Positions 60,021-64,000 of a stretch of 64,000 nt of DNA are shown here, in pieces. Source of the DNA: Gymnothorax reevesii (taxonomy: Eukaryota > Chordata > Actinopteri > Anguilliformes > Muraenidae); the NCBI GenBank assembly GCA_029721435.1, contig CM056583.1, positions 91,009,620 through 91,073,619 of the forward strand. Reading direction: 5' to 3'. The notes under the pieces are model-generated. The model had not been told where the DNA came from and did no database searches. It saw only the letters and a program-made list of their open reading frames with translations. Position 1 is the first letter of the stretch, and every line of letters starts with the position of its first letter. The translations under genes and the position numbers were made by a program.

Positions 60021-60618
60021 TTCACATGGGATTCCGCTCAAAAGTTTGAAATCATGAGTCCATTCAGTAGTTCTTTTGTTTTATGCAATGAAAGCATTTT
60101 TATAAATTGTGGTAGTAAATTTTGAAATCCCTAACAGTAAATTATATAAATGAAGCACCTATGTAAAATTTTGTTCAAGTTTTACTTTGTGTTTTTCATA
60201 TTAGGGGGCAGTACATTTTTAAGATGATAAATAACAGTCACATATACGAAGTACAACGTTTTACATGATAAATAGCATTTTTTTTTTAATTTTGCAGATT
60301 TCTCATCAAAGTATTATTCGTTAGATATATTTACTCCTTAGTAAATTGTAATTATTTTCCATATATATCTTTTCTTATCTAGGTATTGTTCTCAGTACAT
60401 TTTGCTGTGAGTGTATTATGTTTAATGGGCACAGTTCCCACACACCACTGTTGGTGTTTAGGTCAGGTGACAGAACTGGCCAATCTGTCTTTTGTATCTT
60501 GCCTCACAGGAAGTCCTTGCAGAGTCTGTGTTTATGTTTTGGGCTGTAGTCTTGCTGTAACATGAAGTTTCTTGCATTAAAATCTGAAAATAACTAGTCA
60601 AACTTTTGAATGGTGGTG
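60021..60618 (-). mobile_element. Degraded, internally deleted Tc1-type element
   Basis: The right end (minus-strand start) is CACCACCATTCAAAAGTTTG, with TA at 60619-60620. The left end around TTCACATGGGATTCCGCTCAAAAGTTTG is diverged. A short transposase segment remains inside. Confidence 0.6.
60425..60575 (-). pseudogene. C-terminal relic of a Tc1-type transposase
   Basis: Minus strand: NFMLQQDYSPKHKHRLCKDF, a stop, then KTDWPVLSPDLNTNSGVWEL. QQD is the second catalytic Asp. In the SPDLNPIEN-type motif the Glu position is not conserved (TNSG). Strongly decayed. Confidence 0.65.
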
Positions 60619-60620
60619 TA

Positions 60621-61534
60621 AAACGTGCTTCATCACAAATATATATCTGTTGCTTTCTTCTTGGCAAAAGTTTTGAGGTGAAATGCATCAATAGCTGATT
60701 TTAGTTTTTGGTTTCCCCGGGCACAATGCAAAAATAAAATAGTAAATTTCAGACCCTTGGGTTTAAAAAATGTACTCACTTTATCGGTGGTGAGGTCAAT
60801 TTTCTCAAAATGGACATTTTGTGACCTAAATACTTTTCGCTCTGGAGTCTTCAATTTGTTCTGCTCTAGTAATTTTGATGTGAGTATTGACAAATTTTAG
60901 TTTAATGAGGTTTTTCTGAATTCCTCCAGTATAATATTTTACTCTTGGGGGGTTGCATGCTCATTTCAATGAGCCTGCCCATGAAGGAAGATTACTTGGT
61001 AGTAGAAAGTAGAAAATAACTTACGATGACACAAGCTAATTTTCTCCACTTGTTTTGAGATTGATGAGTCACTGATAACACTCGCTGAGACAGGCAGTGT
61101 TGTCCGTGTGGTGTTTTCTGGGTTGCATCAGGATGACAACATGCAGATTAGTCTGGAGTGCCTGAATGGAGTCAAAAATCATCTGCAAACTTTCAACACA
61201 AAGAGTGCCAGTGCTGGCCAAATATCCCCCATGGATCTTTTCCACAACACAAAGGCGTGGCATTACTGATCACTGTGGGAGAGCACATAGGATTTCTGCA
61301 TCTTGCCTCAAGGAGGTCTACTCCAGACAGACCGCCATGAATCACAAGGAGCAGGGAGTTAGGGAGTGTGGTGACATCATCAAACAAATGACATCATTGC
61401 CTGTTATGAAAAACGAACACCTGGACACATGCGACTGCACATACACACAAACACATACTGTGCATTACGTACTATGCTGTTCAAAAATCTCTTTCAAGTT
61501 CACCTTCATTATCATGTTGACACACTACACAAAC

Positions 61535-61569
<35 letters not shown>

Positions 61570-62699
61570 CCACAAGCACGCACTAGCACACCACACTGGA
61601 TCTGCTAATAAGCGCAGTCACATGAGATTAAACCCGCCAGTTTTTTTGAGGTGCTGATTGAACTGCTGTCCTCAGCTCATACACCAGATGGCGCTGTGCT
61701 GGAGAGGCCAGCAGATAATCAGGACAGATCGGGTCGCATTACTTCCCCATTATCTTCTAATTATTCTTCTGCGGAGTGCTTATCCTAGCGTTTGTGTAAA
61801 AGGATGGCTCTTTAAGCCTGGCGTATAGCGTGAGCCAGAATATCCCGGCAGTGGAGATTACTCTTCGTCTCCTGAGGGTTTGGGCGGATTTGCGCTGCGT
61901 GTGGAGGTGGGTTGGCGGTTGGGGGGGCGGGTTTGAGGATTGTGCTGTTTGGTGGGTCAGAAAAGACATCTCTGGAGGACACCTACAGTCAAAGCTAAGG
62001 GATGCTAAGCTAACAGCACTGCCCCATAATGAAAATGACCCGATCGCTGATGTTACACTGCTGTTGCAAGCCCTGACCTTTCAACCATGACCTCTGATAC
62101 TCAGATCCCAGCTGTGCTTCACCTGGACACGGGCTTTTAGGATCAGCCTCAGCCCTGTCATGTTATCCCCAGGGGACCCCTGTTTCCGCGACCATGAGAC
62201 TGGACTGTTCCTGCTCGACCCTCACTGTGGGCACCCAGTGACACTACATGTGTTTATTTTGGTTTATTCTTTCGATACTCGCTCCTTCTGCGTTCTGTTT
62301 TTGCTCTGTTTAAGTAACTCTAAAAAGCATCATTGTGACAGTTATCCATAAAAAATATGGCGCAATTGAAATGAATTTCATTGTCAAGCCATGACATCAC
62401 ACTTGCTTCTTGGGTGAGAGACAGCTTTTGCCTCTAGAATAAATTTGAACAGTATCCACCAACAGAGTTTTCTAAATACAAATATATGAAGAGTTTTAAT
62501 GCAAAATACTCTTGCTGAGTCAGAACCACTACTGCAAGAAGATCATGATTGGCGAGCCAGTGGTGTTCATGAGCAGATCAGCCCTTGGCAACACGCTGTA
62601 TATCCCAGAGTTTAGCATGTTTGAACATTAGCTTTCATTCCAGGGCACAATAAACGCCAACCAGTTTCTCCACTGACTGCAATATATCCCGTAGCCAAT
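60621..62699. other. No gene recognised; short CA microsatellite at 61541-61566
   Basis: Open frames around 61069-61387 (both strands) and 61757-62090 show no motif I can name. The remainder is unassigned. Confidence 0.35.
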
Positions 62700-63020
62700 C
62701 AACAATGAAGAATCCGGCACTGCCAACAGGATCCGAATGTTTTGCGACTCTTGTTTTAGGCAAAACAAAAATATGATTGTCATTTCTATGCTGCAAGCAC
62801 TGTGGAAAAAACAAAAACATTTCCAAATTTATTCATCAAAAATGCATCTCTCATCGGTGGACATAGTTTTCTCCCCAGTGACCGAGTTTTTGGCCGCATT
62901 GAGCAGCAGATTCGCAAAAAAGGACAGTGTACTGCATGCGGAGGAGTATTACGAGTTACCACGGAAACATGGAAAGGTTTGCGTCTGTGATATTGACTGG
63001 CAGACATTTGACTTCAAAAT
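62700..63020 (+). pseudogene. Transposase-like (QNKN / GHSF...DRVFGxIE) protein relic
   Basis: Three frame pieces in order: MFCDSCFRQNKNMIVISMLQ; then GGHSFLPSDRVFGRIEQQIR; then AEEYYELPRKHGKVCVCDID followed by WQTFDFK. D.C..QNKN, GH(S/T)F...D..FG.IE and a closing DW...D.K segment recall an RNase H-like domain of uncharacterised metazoan transposon proteins (I think of DUF7869-type families). Two frameshifts separate the pieces, so it is dead. I cannot name the element, and no TIR was found around it. Confidence 0.5.
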
Positions 63021-63441
63021 CAAACTTCTGTGGATGTATTGCATTTTGCCAAATAATCACAACAAAGTTCACTTTTTCTTAAAATTCATTATTCTTTGAT
63101 TTAATTGCATCATGATGTAAAATTTTAACTTGTTCAGCAATACATATCAACTTTTCTCCTGAAAAAAGTACATTTTTCAAAAACTGTTTCAAATGGGTGT
63201 GTTGCATTTTGTGGTGAAACCCCTGATATTCACTGACACTGGTCAGGTTGAAAGTCCAAACCGATTGGCCCATGTCCCATGGAATATGACAGCTCTCTAC
63301 ATCGAATCGTGGTCTTTGTGGGCCGACTGCAGATTTCCCACTGTCCCTTCCCCAGGCGTCAGGTTGTAAGACAGAAGTACTGAACAGCAGCACTAATTAT
63401 TCTGCTAATTACCGGGCAGGAGAGAGAACCAATGTAATCCT
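63021..63441. other. No gene recognised
   Basis: Unassigned sequence. Confidence 0.4.
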
Positions 63442-63660
63442 TGAGTTTCCAAAGGGCCCAACTCCAAGGAATACTCTTTTTCAAGAAAGGTAAACGTGTT
63501 TATTTCTTTGCCCATACGTTACGACCCATATATTATTAGTTTATTTCTTTACAAGAGAGTGTCATTGGGAAACTTACGTTTGAAATCAAAAGAAAGTTCC
63601 CCTTTTTGTCATAAGATATGCGGACCTCTAATTCATTGGAGTTGGGCCCTTGGGAAACCC
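63442..63660. mobile_element. Small inverted-repeat element (MITE)
   Basis: GAGTTTCCAAAGGGCCCAAC at the left and its inverted counterpart GTTGGGCCCTTGGGAAACCC at the right, continuing through TCCAA(G/T)GAAT, give a TIR of about 28 bp around a 160-bp AT-rich interior. The TSD is not clear. Confidence 0.55.
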
Positions 63661-64000
63661 AATGATTCAGTTGGATTAATGTGGCAGATTTGAGTAGCCC
63701 AATGCTATTGAAATGTGTTCCCCAAATATGCAGCAGATTAAAGTGTTTTTTTTTTATGTCCTGCTACAGCACCAGTCATTGTAAACTATGTGATGGAAAT
63801 TAATTTCAGAGCTGACATTGTGATATAGCGCCACACGCTGTTGACACACTTAACTGCAGGCGAAGGAGCTGTTTTGTTTAAGAGGCAGCTCCACAGACAG
63901 ACACCGCAGGACAGGCTGGGTGAATCAGAGGGAAACGGACAGGTGCATTTTCCCTCATTCGTTATGATGTTAATGGTGAATTTGCAATTCCCAGAAACAG
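63661..64000. other. No gene recognised
   Basis: Unassigned sequence at the window end. Confidence 0.4.

Noticed and set aside
1..64000. A complete host gene or a new defence or biosynthetic system
   Set aside because: Every recognisable protein segment is a broken transposon protein; no gene cluster with intact reading frames is present.

Overview
This window looks like a gene-poor stretch of a teleost fish nuclear genome. The evidence is the repeat content: Tc1/mariner elements with TA target duplications, a TTAA-flanked piggyBac-type element starting AAAGGGGACCTAA, PIF/Harbinger and hAT-type elements with TIRs, tRNA-headed SINEs, an L2-type LINE 3' end with a GAATT tail, a non-LTR element with a zinc-knuckle ORF1, and long CA/TG microsatellites. 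I found no host protein-coding gene that I can defend. Every recognisable coding segment is a decayed transposon or retrotransposon protein, and most long open frames are by-products of tandem repeats. Nothing suggests a bacterial or phage system.

Layout. 0-4 kb: minus-strand LINE relic (ORF2 C-terminus at 0.07-0.31 kb, ORF1 at 2.95-3.79 kb) broken up by a hAT MITE (459-661, perfect 8-bp TSD) and a Harbinger relic with a Myb-like remnant. 4.2-6.9 kb: a 24-bp minisatellite split in two by a 2.24-kb piggyBac-type element. 7.4-8.4 kb: 45-bp minisatellite. 10-16.5 kb: SINE, a TTAA-flanked element, small fold-back elements and a Tc1-type MITE. 17-18.1 kb: compound CA repeat and a 155-bp imperfect palindrome. 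18.3-19.9 kb: nearly full-length dead Tc1 element. 20.3-24.6 kb: 53-bp satellite, about 81 copies, with a 22-monomer higher-order repeat. 24.8-30 kb: small retroposon insertion, tRNA-SINE, L2 tail, Tc1 relic with an inserted 146-bp repeat block. 30.6-32.0 kb: C-rich 37-bp array. 32.4-37.6 kb: 31-bp array, about 169 copies. 38.1-48.0 kb: one 9.9-kb element with perfect 8-bp TSD, carrying inside it a 5-kb Harbinger element with 75-bp TIRs, a THAP-like exon and an SGNH-hydrolase pseudogene. 48.1-48.7 kb: 46-bp array. 49.8-54.6 kb: 37-bp array, about 132 copies, with a 960-bp higher-order repeat. 55-64 kb: deleted Tc1 elements, TG repeats, a transposase-like relic (62.7-63.0 kb) and a small MITE.

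The six main tandem arrays together cover about 17 kb, over a quarter of the window. The most informative observations are the nested insertions, whose order can be read from intact TSDs, and the higher-order structure and strict phase of the satellite arrays. Family names come from recognised motifs, not from a database search.
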